From Rhizobium sp. NXC14 (GTDB lineage: Bacteria; Pseudomonadota; Alphaproteobacteria; Rhizobiales; Rhizobiaceae): a stretch of DNA of 64,000 nt. Position 1 is the stretch's first letter. Each line of letters starts with the position of its first letter. The stretch spans positions 437,001-501,000 of the forward strand of contig NZ_CP021030.1 in NCBI RefSeq assembly GCF_002117485.1. Reading direction: 5' to 3'. Shown here in pieces: positions 52,920 to 61,562 of the stretch. The notes under the pieces were generated by a model that saw only the letters and a program-made list of their open reading frames with translations, did no database searches and had not been told where the DNA came from. Made by a program: the position numbers and the translations under genes.

Positions 52920-53366
52920 TCAGGTCAGATCGACCTCGTGCGGGTGCACGACGCCCTTTTTCAAAATCAGGTTGCCGTATAGCCGGAACTCCGTTGTCGC
53001 GACGATATAGGCGGCCTTGCGGGCCATCGCGTAGAAGGCGAAGCGCTCCACCGGCACGATGGCAAAATCGCCGGCGCGCTTCCAGACGATCTGCTGGAAC
53101 TCCGCGCACACTTCGGGCACGGCGCCGGGGTCGCCGACGACCTCCATCCTCCATGCGGTTTCCGGCACGAAAGTGTCGAGCGGCATATGCGCCAGGATTG
53201 CTGCGGCCATGTCGGTGGCGCTGACGCCATCGGCGCGGATGACCGGCGGGCCCATCGAGCCGGCGGGAAAATTGGCGTCTGCGATGACGATGTCGTCGCC
53301 ATGTCCCATCGTCTTCAGCGCATGGAGCAGGTCGGGCCCGAGCAGCGGATGAATACCTCTAAGCAT
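52920..53366 (-). CDS. RbsD/FucU family sugar mutarotase, second copy
   Basis: 148 residues. Marks are MLRGIHPLLGPDLLHALKTM, GHGDDIVIADANFPAG and the C-terminal EFRLYGNLILKKGVVHP. This form is nearer to FucU (L-fucose mutarotase), which has a Tyr in the position of RLYGN. It is 9 bp after the aldo/keto reductase gene, so the two are co-transcribed. It would balance sugar anomers for the dehydrogenase. Confidence 0.88.
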   Translation of the reverse strand: MLRGIHPLLGPDLLHALKTMGHGDDIVIADANFPAGSMGPPVIRADGVSATDMAAAILAHMPLDTFVPETAWRMEVVGDPGAVPEVCAEFQQIVWKRAGDFAIVPVERFAFYAMARKAAYIVATTEFRLYGNLILKKGVVHPHEVDLT

Positions 53367-53375
53367 AATATCTCC

Positions 53376-54398
53376 TCAGACTCGGACGGCTTCGGTGCCG
53401 AGCGGCGGCGCGGTGAGCGTATAGGGTTCGAATTCGGCAAAGATGCCGTCGGCAAGCGGCGTCGCGACCGTTTCCATGTTGCGCGTCAGGCTCGAGGGCT
53501 TGGCCGTGCCGATCAGCACCGAGGCGACGATCGGATCGCGCAGCGGAAACTGCATGGCGGCGGCCGCGAGCGGCACGCCGTGGCGCTTGGAAATCGCCTC
53601 CATCGCGCCGACCTTGGCGAGCACGGCCTCGTCTGCCGGCATATAATCGAAATGCGAGCCCGGCACCGGGCCGGTGGCGAGGATGCCGGAGTTGAAGACG
53701 CCGCCGACGACGAGCGACGTGCCCTTCTGCCGGCAGAGCGGCAGGAGTTCGTCGACCGCCGAACGGTCGAGCAGCGTATAGCGGCCGGCAAGCAGGATGC
53801 AGTCGAGATCGGCATGGCGCATGACGTCGAGGCAGACGGGCACTTCGTTGACGCCGAGGCCGAAGGCGGAAATCGCGCCGGATGATTTCAGCTCTTCCAG
53901 CGCCTTCACGCCGGAATCGAGCAGCTGCTTCTGGTAGATCGCGTTCTTCGCCGCGCCATGCGTGTAGACGCCGATATCGTGCACATAGAGGATGTCGATG
54001 CGGTTGAGGCCGAGACGCGCATAGCTGAACTCGACCGAGCGCATGATGCCGTCATAGGAATAGTCGTAATCGGCATCGAAGGACAGCGGATCGACATAGC
54101 TGTAATCCGGCACCGTTCCGGTCGGCACCGGCCGAAGCAGCCGGCCGACCTTGGTGGAAAGCACGTAGGCACCGTCCGCCTGGTCACGCAGGAAATCACC
54201 GACGCGCCGTTCGGCAAGGCCGAGGCCATACCAGGGGGCGACGTCGAAATAGCGGATGCCGCTCTCCCAGGCCGCTTGTAGAGTTTCCATCGCCTGCTCA
54301 CGCGGGCAGGCGCGGTAGAGACCGCCGAGGGGCGCTGCGCCGTAGCTGATCTCCGTCACCTCAAGGCCGGTCTTGCCGATCCGTCTCGTCTTCATCAT
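53376..54398 (-). CDS. Aldo/keto reductase, L-fucose / D-threo-aldose dehydrogenase type
   Basis: 340 residues. It has the aldo/keto reductase pattern with the Asp-Tyr pair in YFDVAPWYGLGLAERRVGDF, Lys in LSTKVGRLL, His in ILYVHDIGVYTH and the NAD(P) site VLIGTAKPSSL. This subgroup includes D-threo-aldose 1-dehydrogenases, which oxidise L-fucose, L-galactose or D-arabinose to the lactone. The neighbouring mutarotase, transporter and sugar-acid dehydratase support that role; the exact sugar is inference. No lactonase gene is present in the cluster. Confidence 0.85.
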   Translation of the reverse strand: MMKTRRIGKTGLEVTEISYGAAPLGGLYRACPREQAMETLQAAWESGIRYFDVAPWYGLGLAERRVGDFLRDQADGAYVLSTKVGRLLRPVPTGTVPDYSYVDPLSFDADYDYSYDGIMRSVEFSYARLGLNRIDILYVHDIGVYTHGAAKNAIYQKQLLDSGVKALEELKSSGAISAFGLGVNEVPVCLDVMRHADLDCILLAGRYTLLDRSAVDELLPLCRQKGTSLVVGGVFNSGILATGPVPGSHFDYMPADEAVLAKVGAMEAISKRHGVPLAAAAMQFPLRDPIVASVLIGTAKPSSLTRNMETVATPLADGIFAEFEPYTLTAPPLGTEAVRV

Positions 54399-54412
54399 GC
54401 CCCCTGGGAATT

Positions 54413-54430
54413 GTATAAAAACAAACGCTT
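54413..54430 (-). promoter_or_regulatory. Possible third operator upstream of the aldose dehydrogenase
   Basis: TTGTATAAAAACAAACGC in the 42-bp gap before the dehydrogenase gene loosely matches the right half of the two stronger sites (GATAAAAAACATTTGC). The match is weak and the gap is short. Confidence 0.3.
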
Positions 54431-54440
54431 AGCATCGCAT

Positions 54441-55943
54441 CTAGAGCGTTGCGCCGAGATGCCAAGGCACGAATTCGTTATCGCCGTAACCGAAGATCTC
54501 GCTCTTTGTCTTCTTGCCGGAGGCCGTATCGACGATCAGGTCGAAGATCTCGCGGCCCTTGCCGCTGATCGTCGCGTCACCGGTTGCGATGGTGCCGCAA
54601 TCGATGTCCATGTCCTCTTCCATGGAGGCATAGAGCGCCGAATTGCTCGACAGCTTCAAGGACGGCGCGGGCCGACAGCCGAAGCAGCTGCCGCGGCCTG
54701 TGGTGAACGCGATCATGTTCGCCCCGCCGGCCACCTGGCCGGTTGCCGAGACGGGATCGTAGCCGGGCGTGTCCATGAAGACGAGGCCGGGGGCTGTCAC
54801 CCGCTCGGCATAACCATAGACCGCCGTCAGCGGCGAGCGGCCACCCTTGGCTACCGCACCGAGCGACTTTTCCAGGATGGTTGTGAGACCGCCGCGCTTG
54901 TTGCCGGGCGACGGGTTGTTGTCGAGCGAGGCGCCATGCAGGGCGACATAGTCTTCCCACCAGGCGATTTTCTCGTCGAGCTTTCTCGCCACCTCGTCGC
55001 TGACGGCGCGGCTGCGCAGCAGATGTTCAGCGCCGTAAATCTCCGAGGTCTCCGACAGGATCGCCGTGCCGCCGGCCGCCGCCAGCAGATCGGCGGCGAC
55101 GCCGAGCGCCGGATTGGCGGTGATGCCGGAAAAGCCGTCCGAGCCGCCGCATTGCAGGCCAATGATGATCTCGCCGATCGAGATCGGAACCCGCTTCTCC
55201 TTGCCGACATCGGCGGCGATCTCGCGGAGCACGCCCATGGCGCGTTCGACCGCACGGCGAGAACCGCCGGCATCCTGAATGTTGAAATGGCGCTTGGAGG
55301 CGCCAGCGCCGCTCTGGCCGTAAAGCGTCAGCTGGTTGACCTCGCAGCCGAGGCCGATCATCAGCACGCCGCCGAAATTGACATGCCTGGTATAGCCGGC
55401 AAGCGTCCGGTGCAGCACATTCATGCCGTCGCCGGTCGAGCTCATGCCGCAGCCCTGGTCATGCACGATCGGCACGAAACCGTCGATGCCGTCATAATGC
55501 GGCAGGATCGTCCGGTTCGCCTCGTCGGCGATCGCCCGGCAGACGGTGGTGGAACAGTTCACGCTGGCGATGATGCCGATATAATTGCGTGTCGCCGCCC
55601 GTCCATCGGCGCGGCGGTAGCCCATGAAGGTGCGCGCCTTGTCCTCGGCGGTTGCTTCTTCCGGTGCCGAATTGGCGGTGACGGCGAGCCGGTCGTTTTC
55701 GAAATGCAGATTATGGCTGTGCACATGGTCGCCGGCCTTGACCTCGGCGGTGGTGCGGCCGATCGCCTGTCCGTATTTCACCACGGCCGAACCGAGCGGA
55801 ATATCGGCAATCGCCACCTTGTGGCCCGGCTCGATCTTCTGGCGGGCCTCGACGCCGGCAACCGTCGAGCCCTCAGCGATGGCGGACGTTGCGACCGCGA
55901 CATTGTCGCCGGCCGACAGGATGATCCAAGGCTGTTTGTCCAA
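54441..55943 (-). CDS. UxaA-family (altronate/galactarate-type) sugar-acid dehydratase
   Basis: 500 residues. The N-terminal SAF domain (about 1-95) carries AGDHVHSHNLHF. The large UxaA domain has YRRADGRAATRNYIGIIASV with NCSTTVC, HDQGCGMSSTG, GLGCEVNQL, LQCGGSDGFSGITANPALG and GRGSCFGCRPAPSLKLSSN. These Cys residues hold the metal or cluster needed for dehydration of altronate-like acids. By context the substrate may be the acid made from the sugar oxidised by the adjacent dehydrogenase (L-fuconate, L-galactonate or D-arabinonate). It faces the GntR regulator gene. Confidence 0.9.
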   Translation of the reverse strand: MDKQPWIILSAGDNVAVATSAIAEGSTVAGVEARQKIEPGHKVAIADIPLGSAVVKYGQAIGRTTAEVKAGDHVHSHNLHFENDRLAVTANSAPEEATAEDKARTFMGYRRADGRAATRNYIGIIASVNCSTTVCRAIADEANRTILPHYDGIDGFVPIVHDQGCGMSSTGDGMNVLHRTLAGYTRHVNFGGVLMIGLGCEVNQLTLYGQSGAGASKRHFNIQDAGGSRRAVERAMGVLREIAADVGKEKRVPISIGEIIIGLQCGGSDGFSGITANPALGVAADLLAAAGGTAILSETSEIYGAEHLLRSRAVSDEVARKLDEKIAWWEDYVALHGASLDNNPSPGNKRGGLTTILEKSLGAVAKGGRSPLTAVYGYAERVTAPGLVFMDTPGYDPVSATGQVAGGANMIAFTTGRGSCFGCRPAPSLKLSSNSALYASMEEDMDIDCGTIATGDATISGKGREIFDLIVDTASGKKTKSEIFGYGDNEFVPWHLGATL

Positions 55944-55996
55944 TCTCTTCTCCCTGAAGGAAACGCTCGCTGCATCGGCGAATGCGATTGATTTTG

Positions 55997-56020
55997 TTTT
56001 TTATCTACAATAAACATTTT
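55997..56020 (-). promoter_or_regulatory. Putative operator upstream of the dehydratase gene
   Basis: It starts TTTTTTATCTACAATAAACA and continues TTTT, 54 bp before the dehydratase ATG and 160 bp before the regulator gene. It shares TTTTTATC and AAACATTT with the palindrome at 52776. Confidence 0.55.
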
Positions 56021-56179
56021 CAAGTCAACGGGAATATTGATCCTGTGGACGAGGGAGGCAATGCGCCGCAGACGATCGGAAATACGCTAATGGATTTTGA
56101 ACAAGCTCCGGTCGGTCGCCTTTTCGCTTTTTGAGGCGGGAAGGAAATCCCGGCACGCGGGCGGAAAGCGGGGGATCTG

Positions 56180-57079
56180 ATGGCAAGGCAGAACACGGTC
56201 TTCAAGGAAGCATACAACAGGTATGCCGCGGCCCTGCGCACGGATACGGCGCTGCCGTCGGAGCCGGAGATCGCCGCCCAGCTCGGCGTCAGCCGTTCCA
56301 CCGCGCGGGCCATCCTCACCCGCCTCAGCGATGAAGGCATCATCCGCTGGAACAAGCGTCAGAAGATCGTGCTGCGCGAGCCCACCGACCGCGATCTTTT
56401 TCCCTCCGAAGAAACGGATTCGCTGCATGACATCATCGAGCGTAGTTTCATGCGGCGCATCCTTGCCGACGATGCCGCGCCCGGAATGCAGATCAACGAA
56501 TTGGAGCTTGCCCGCGAGATCGGCACCGGCACGACCAGCGTGCGCGAATTCCTGATCCGCTTCTCCCGCTTCGGCCTGATCGAAAAGCGGCCGAACAGTC
56601 ATTGGACGCTGAAGGGTTTTACCCGCGAATTCGCGCTCGAACTTGCCGATGTCCGCGAAATGTTCGAGCTGCATTCGGCTGCCGAGTTCGGCCGGCTTCC
56701 CAAAGACAATCAAGCGTGGATCGATCTTGCCGCCATGCGCGAGGAGCATCTCGCCATGCTTGCCGACATCAACCAGCGTTTCAAGGATTTCTCCGTCCTC
56801 GACGAGCGCTTCCACTTGTTGATCCACCGCGCCTCGAAGAACCGCTTCATCGCCGATTTCTACGATGCGATCGCCATCATCTTCCACTATCACTACCAGT
56901 GGAACAAGACCGCCGCCCGCGAGCGCAACGAGCGCGCCATCCACGAACATCTGGACTATATCGCCGCATTGGAATCCGGCGATCAGGCAGCGATCGGAAA
57001 AGCCTGCCGCGTCCACCTGCGCTCCGCCCGTCAGACCCTGCTGCAATCTCTGCCGCAGACCATGAGCGACAACGCCTGA
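56180..57079 (+). CDS. GntR/FadR-like regulator with two winged-helix domains
   Basis: 299 residues. A first GntR winged helix lies at 8-67 (LPSEPEIAAQLGVSRSTARA, LSDEGIIRWNKRQ). A second lies at 84-146 (PGMQINELELAREIGTGTTS, RFSRFGLIEKRPNSHW). A FCD-type ligand domain follows (about 150-290), with helix VLDERFHLLIHRASKNRFIA and a C-terminal EHLDYIAALESGD. Standard FadR-type proteins have one winged helix and about 230 residues. The gene diverges from the sugar-acid dehydratase gene, so it probably controls that cluster in answer to a pathway acid. The upstream ribosome site is poor. Confidence 0.85.
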   Translation: MARQNTVFKEAYNRYAAALRTDTALPSEPEIAAQLGVSRSTARAILTRLSDEGIIRWNKRQKIVLREPTDRDLFPSEETDSLHDIIERSFMRRILADDAAPGMQINELELAREIGTGTTSVREFLIRFSRFGLIEKRPNSHWTLKGFTREFALELADVREMFELHSAAEFGRLPKDNQAWIDLAAMREEHLAMLADINQRFKDFSVLDERFHLLIHRASKNRFIADFYDAIAIIFHYHYQWNKTAARERNERAIHEHLDYIAALESGDQAAIGKACRVHLRSARQTLLQSLPQTMSDNA

Positions 57080-57170
57080 GGGGCCTCTCTCGGCAGACGT
57101 CAGCTTGATGCGAGCGCCACGTCGGCGCGGCGCCATGAAACCTTCTGATTTGTAAGCCGTTATCGTGCTT

Positions 57171-59117
57171 ATGACCGACGTTACACTCAACCCGAAATCG
57201 GTCGACGGCACCGAGCAGGACGGTGCCGAGAAGTCGCACCAGCAGAAGGCACCGACTGTCGAGATCGCGCCGCCGGATGTCATCGAACCCAGTCCGCAGC
57301 TCACGCCCGAGGAGGCAGAGCAGGCGCGCAAGCGATATTTGCTCAGGCGTTTCTGGATCAGCGCCCGCCGTTACTGGGGCCGCGGTGGCGACAGGCTCGC
57401 CTGGCCATGCTCGATCGGTCTGTTGACGATGATCTGCATGAATGTCGGCTTCCAATATGGGATCAACCGCTGGAACCGCGGGATCTTCGACGCGATAGAG
57501 CGGCACGACGCCGGCACCGTCTATCATCTCAGCGCCGTCTTCGTGCCGCTCGTGCTCGGAAGCGTCGCTCTCGTGACCGCACAAGTCTATGTTCGCATGA
57601 TGATCCAGCGCCGCTGGCGCTCCTGGCTGACGAAGACGGTGATCACGCGCTGGCTGGCCAACGGTCGTTATTATCAGCTGAACCTCATCGGCGGCGACCA
57701 CAAGAATCCTGAGGCGCGCATCTCGGAGGATTTGCGGATTGCCACCGAAGCGCCGGTCGATTTCATCGCCGGCGTCATATCAGCCTTTCTATCGGCCTCG
57801 ACCTTCATCGTCGTGCTGTGGACGATCGGTGGAGCGCTCACGCTGCCCCTCGCCGGGTCGACCATCACCATCCCCGGTTTTCTCGTCGTCACTGCGGTTC
57901 TCTATGCCGTGATCACCTCAACCGTGATTGCGGTCATCGGCCGCCATTTCGTCCAGGTCTCGGAGGTCAAGAACCAGGTGGAGGCCGAGCTTCGATACAC
58001 CTTGACCCGTGTGCGCGAAAACGGCGAGAGCATCGCCCTGCTCGGTGGCGAGGAAGAGGAGCGTAGCGACCTAGACAAGACATTTTCCAATGTGCTCAGG
58101 CAATGGGCGCTGCTTGCGCGCCAGCACATGCGCACGACCTTCGTCTCGCACGGATCGATGCTGATTGCGCCTGTTGTCCCGCTCCTGCTCTGCGCGCCGA
58201 AATTTCTCGCAGGCGGCATGACGCTTGGCGAGGTCATGCAGGCTGCCTCCGCCTTCGCCATCGTTCAGACGGCCTTCGGTTGGCTGGTCGACAACTACCC
58301 GCGTCTCGCCGACTGGAACGCCTGTGCGCGACGCGTCGCCTCGCTGATGATGTCGCTCGACGGCCTTGAGCGGGCCGAACAAAGCGATGCCTTGGGACGC
58401 ATCAAGCACGGTGAAACAGAGGGCAATGCAATCCTGAATTTAAACGATCTCTCGGTGACTCTCGACGACGGTACCGCGGTGGTCAAGGAAACCCAGGTGG
58501 AGATCGCACCAGGCGAGCGGGTGCTCGTGGCCGGCGAATCGGGCTCCGGCAAAAGCACGCTGGTGCGCGCCATCTCCGGTCTTTGGCCCTGGGGTCACGG
58601 CAGCGTCGATTTCCACGGCGACCGACGCTTGTTCATGTTGCCGCAGCGGCCCTATATCCCGTCCGGAACGCTTCGCCGCGCGGTGGCCTATCCCCGCGCC
58701 GCCGACAGCTGGACACCGGAGGAAATCAAGACCGCCCTTGCCAAAGTGGGCCTGGATTATCTGAGCGAAAAGCTCGAGGAAGACGCGCCATGGGATCAGA
58801 CCCTGTCGGGCGGCGAAAAGCAACGGCTCGCCTTCGCGCGGCTGCTGCTGCACACCCCCGATATCATCGTTCTCGACGAAGCGACCTCGGCACTCGACGA
58901 GAAGAGCCAGGACAGGATGATGGAGATGGTGATCGACGAACTGCCGGCGGCGACGATCATCAGCGTGGCACATCGGGCCGAACTTGAAACCTTCCACAGC
59001 CGCAAGATCACCTTGGAGCGGCGCGAGGGCGGCGCCAAGCTCGTCAGCGATATCGATCTCGCCCAGCGCAAGGGAAGACGAAACTTGATCCTGCGCGTTT
59101 TGGACAACCGCCGATAA
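57171..59117 (+). CDS. SbmA/BacA-related ABC exporter, YddA type (permease-ATPase fusion)
   Basis: 648 residues. A cytoplasmic N-terminus of about 60 residues is followed by four to six membrane segments of the ABC_membrane_2 type (RRYWGRGGDRLAW, WNRGIFDAIERHD, RWRSWLTKTVITRWLANGRY, NPEARISEDLR). The ATPase domain has Walker A AGESGSGKST, signature LSGGEKQRLAFARLL and Walker B IIVLDEATSALDE. The group includes E. coli YddA and rhizobial BclA, which handle peptides such as plant antimicrobial peptides or vitamin B12-like compounds. The substrate here is unknown. A start at ATG 57171 is preferred to the GTG two codons earlier. Confidence 0.88.
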   Translation: MTDVTLNPKSVDGTEQDGAEKSHQQKAPTVEIAPPDVIEPSPQLTPEEAEQARKRYLLRRFWISARRYWGRGGDRLAWPCSIGLLTMICMNVGFQYGINRWNRGIFDAIERHDAGTVYHLSAVFVPLVLGSVALVTAQVYVRMMIQRRWRSWLTKTVITRWLANGRYYQLNLIGGDHKNPEARISEDLRIATEAPVDFIAGVISAFLSASTFIVVLWTIGGALTLPLAGSTITIPGFLVVTAVLYAVITSTVIAVIGRHFVQVSEVKNQVEAELRYTLTRVRENGESIALLGGEEEERSDLDKTFSNVLRQWALLARQHMRTTFVSHGSMLIAPVVPLLLCAPKFLAGGMTLGEVMQAASAFAIVQTAFGWLVDNYPRLADWNACARRVASLMMSLDGLERAEQSDALGRIKHGETEGNAILNLNDLSVTLDDGTAVVKETQVEIAPGERVLVAGESGSGKSTLVRAISGLWPWGHGSVDFHGDRRLFMLPQRPYIPSGTLRRAVAYPRAADSWTPEEIKTALAKVGLDYLSEKLEEDAPWDQTLSGGEKQRLAFARLLLHTPDIIVLDEATSALDEKSQDRMMEMVIDELPAATIISVAHRAELETFHSRKITLERREGGAKLVSDIDLAQRKGRRNLILRVLDNRR

Positions 59118-59212
59118 GGTAATTCCAGGAAGACTGCGAAGCGGTGTTCCGCACTTGCGGGGATACCCGCGACTTCATGCCCGGCCTTGTGCTGCACAAG
59201 GCCGGGCATGAC
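59115..59212. repeat. Dispersed repeat plus a 37-bp perfect palindrome
   Basis: The left part (AATTCCAGGAAGACTGCGAA, GCGGTGTTCCGCA) belongs to the AGCAATTCC family. The right part is a perfect palindrome at 59175-59211, with arms TCATGCCCGGCCTTGTGC and its complement around one base. There is no T-run, so it is not a clear terminator. Confidence 0.75.
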
Positions 59213-59265
59213 GGAGGAAACGTTGTCAGCAAATTACCAGGCGCTCCCCGTCAGGAGCAACCGTG

Positions 59266-60755
59266 TCAATGCGAGGCTGCCTCGCCTGCCACTGCCGGCT
59301 CTTCACGCGTCTTGCGGTGGCCGACGGGGATCAGCCAGGTGGTGAAGAAGGTCAGCACCGCGACGACGACCACGCCCCAGAAGCTCCAGTGCAAGGCCGC
59401 GTCGAAGATGCTGCGGATCGCCGGATCGGCGGCGAGCGCCGAAAGTCCGGTCGGCTGGTTCAGCGCCTTATGAAGGGCGGCCGCCGTTTCGCCGCTCGCA
59501 TAATGGCTGATGCCGGCATTGAGAATGGCGCCGAGTACCGTGGCTCCGAGCGTATTACCGAGGCTGCGGGCGAAGATGATCGAAGCCGTGGCGCTGCCGC
59601 GCATCGACCATTCGACGCTGTCCTGCACCAGCACGATGCTCGTCAGGCTGATCAGGCCCATGCCGAAGCCCATGAAGAAGGAGCCGGCGCCGGCAAGAAC
59701 CGGCGAGCTTTCGGGCGTCAGGAACAACAGGAAGCAGGCGCCGAACGGAAACAGCAGGCTGCCGACGCGCAGTGTGCGGCGAATGCCGAAGGCCCTGTAG
59801 AAGCGGCTGGAGAGCATTACCGCCAGCGGCCAGCCGACGATGAGCATGGTAAGCGTGAAGCCGGCGACAACAGGCGAACGGCCGAGCACGCCCTGCACAT
59901 AGATCGGCAGGATGGTGGAAAGGCCGATCAGCGCCATGCCGGCAAGCAGCGTGGCGGCATTGCTGGTCGCGATCAGCCGGCGGCTCCAGAGCGCGATCGA
60001 AATGATCGGCTCCGGCGCCCGCCTCTCCTGGGCGAGGAAGAAGAGCCCCGCGACGACGAAGACGGCGAAGAGCGACAGCAGGATCCAGGCGCTCGCTTCG
60101 GTTTCCGTCAGCATGACGAGCAGGGCGACGATCGAAATCGAGAACAGCACCGATCCGAGATAATCGATCCTCGCCTTCTTGTGCGCGACGTCCTCCTTCA
60201 GGAAGATCATGAAGGCGATGATCGAGACGATGCCGATCGGCAGGTTGATCCAGAAGATCCAGGCCCAGGAGAAGGTATCGACGATGATGCCGCCGGCAAG
60301 CGGCCCGACGACGGCCGACGTCGCCCAGACCGTCGCCATCGCGCCCTGCACGCGGCCGCGTTCCTCAAGCTTGAAGAGGTCGCCGATGATGGTCATCGTC
60401 ACCGGCTGGATCGCTCCGGCGCCGAGCCCCTGCAGCAGCCGGAACAGCACCAGCGACATCATCGACCAGGCAAAGCCGCAGAGCAGAGAACCGGCGAGGA
60501 AGATCAGGATGCCGCCGATCAGCACCGGCTTGCGTCCGAAAATATCGGAAAGCTTGCCGTAGATGACCGTCGTCGTCGACTGCGCCAGCAGGAAGGCCGA
60601 AAATACCCAGCTGTATAGGAAAAGCCGCCGAGCTGGCCGACGATGCGCGGCATTGCCGTCGCCACGATCGTCGCCTCGATGGCAACCATGAATGTCGCCA
60701 CCATGATGGTCGCGACGACAAGCACGCGGTTCGAGCGATGCGCTGCATTCGACAT
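59266..60755 (-). pseudogene. MFS drug-efflux type transporter (DHA2/EmrB), frameshifted near the N-terminus
   Basis: The 14-segment DHA2 family pattern is clear: N-terminal VVATIMVATFMVAIEATIVA and TAMPRIVGQLGGF in one frame, then YSWVFSAFLLAQSTTTVIYG with KLSDIFGRKPVLIG, a motif A, in the next. A base is missing at about 60617-60625 (after GGCTTTTCC on the minus strand), which would put Leu-Tyr-Ser-Trp in frame. The start ATG is at 60755. With the shift fixed the protein has about 497 residues, a normal length. It is either a fresh pseudogene or a sequence error; translation from a later start would lose the first membrane segment. The upstream TetR-type regulator typical of such pumps is absent. 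Confidence 0.8.
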
Positions 60756-60976
60756 GACGATCCTCTTCGGGTGCTCCGCAGGGCCGGAAAAATCGGCAGG
60801 CTGGCTGGATGTGGGACGACGCGCCGTTTGCGGAGGGATGCTGTTCTTTTACGACCTCACGCGGGGCCGGTAAAGCAGTTCTCGCCGCAGCCATCGTTTT
60901 TGCGTGCCATCAGGGCGGCAGCCGAAGGCCCGGCGCCGTTCCTTCACTCCGTCGGGAGGCAAACGGTCGCCCGTCC

Positions 60977-61333
60977 TCACTGCTGGCAGGCTTCGCTGAG
61001 CGAACCGGCCCCTGCGGTGCAGCCCGGCACCTGCTGCAGATCCGGATTGACGCCGCCCGGATTGATCGTGCTGCGGCCGCTGTTGAGATCGAGGCCGCCA
61101 TTGCCGGTCGTGCTGCCCGTTGTGCCCGGATCGGTGCCGACGGACCCCGTGCCCGCCGACCCTGTGCCGACGGAACCGGTGCCGGCCGATCCCGTGCCCG
61201 AACTGCCCGATCCGCCGATGACAGGCGCCACCGAAAGCCGCCCGCTGGAACTCGCGCCACCGCTCGTCTGCGCCAGGGCCGAGCCGGCAAGGCCGATCCA
61301 AAGGAGGGATATTGCGATGAACTTGCAGGACAT
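60977..61333 (-). CDS. Small secreted Gly/Ser/Thr-repeat protein
   Basis: 118 residues. The signal peptide is MSCKFIAISLLWIGLAGSAL ending AQT. The mature part has a repeat of about ten residues, GTGSAGTGSVGTG, appearing twice, then NGGLDLNSGRSTINPGG and a C-terminal pair of Cys (VPGCTAGAGSLSEACQQ). The repeat makes an unstructured spacer. No family recognised. GGAG lies 6 bases before the ATG at 61333; an ATG 12 bases upstream is less likely. Confidence 0.65.
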   Translation of the reverse strand: MSCKFIAISLLWIGLAGSALAQTSGGASSSGRLSVAPVIGGSGSSGTGSAGTGSVGTGSAGTGSVGTDPGTTGSTTGNGGLDLNSGRSTINPGGVNPDLQQVPGCTAGAGSLSEACQQ

Positions 61334-61562
61334 GATGTTCTCCATCCTTGTTGTCTCAAGGGGGAAACCTGTTCGGCAGCGGCATGTTCCTTCCGAAATT
61401 TCGCAGTCGAATGGACGCAACGGCAGCCTGATGCCGCCAGCCCTTCATCGACTGTCAACCCGCACAAGTTGTGCTGAAGCCCATAAAAATTTACTCAACA
61501 CTATCCGGTTGCCGTCGAAGATGCTAACCCTGCCCGCGGATACGAATGGATAGAGGTATCTC

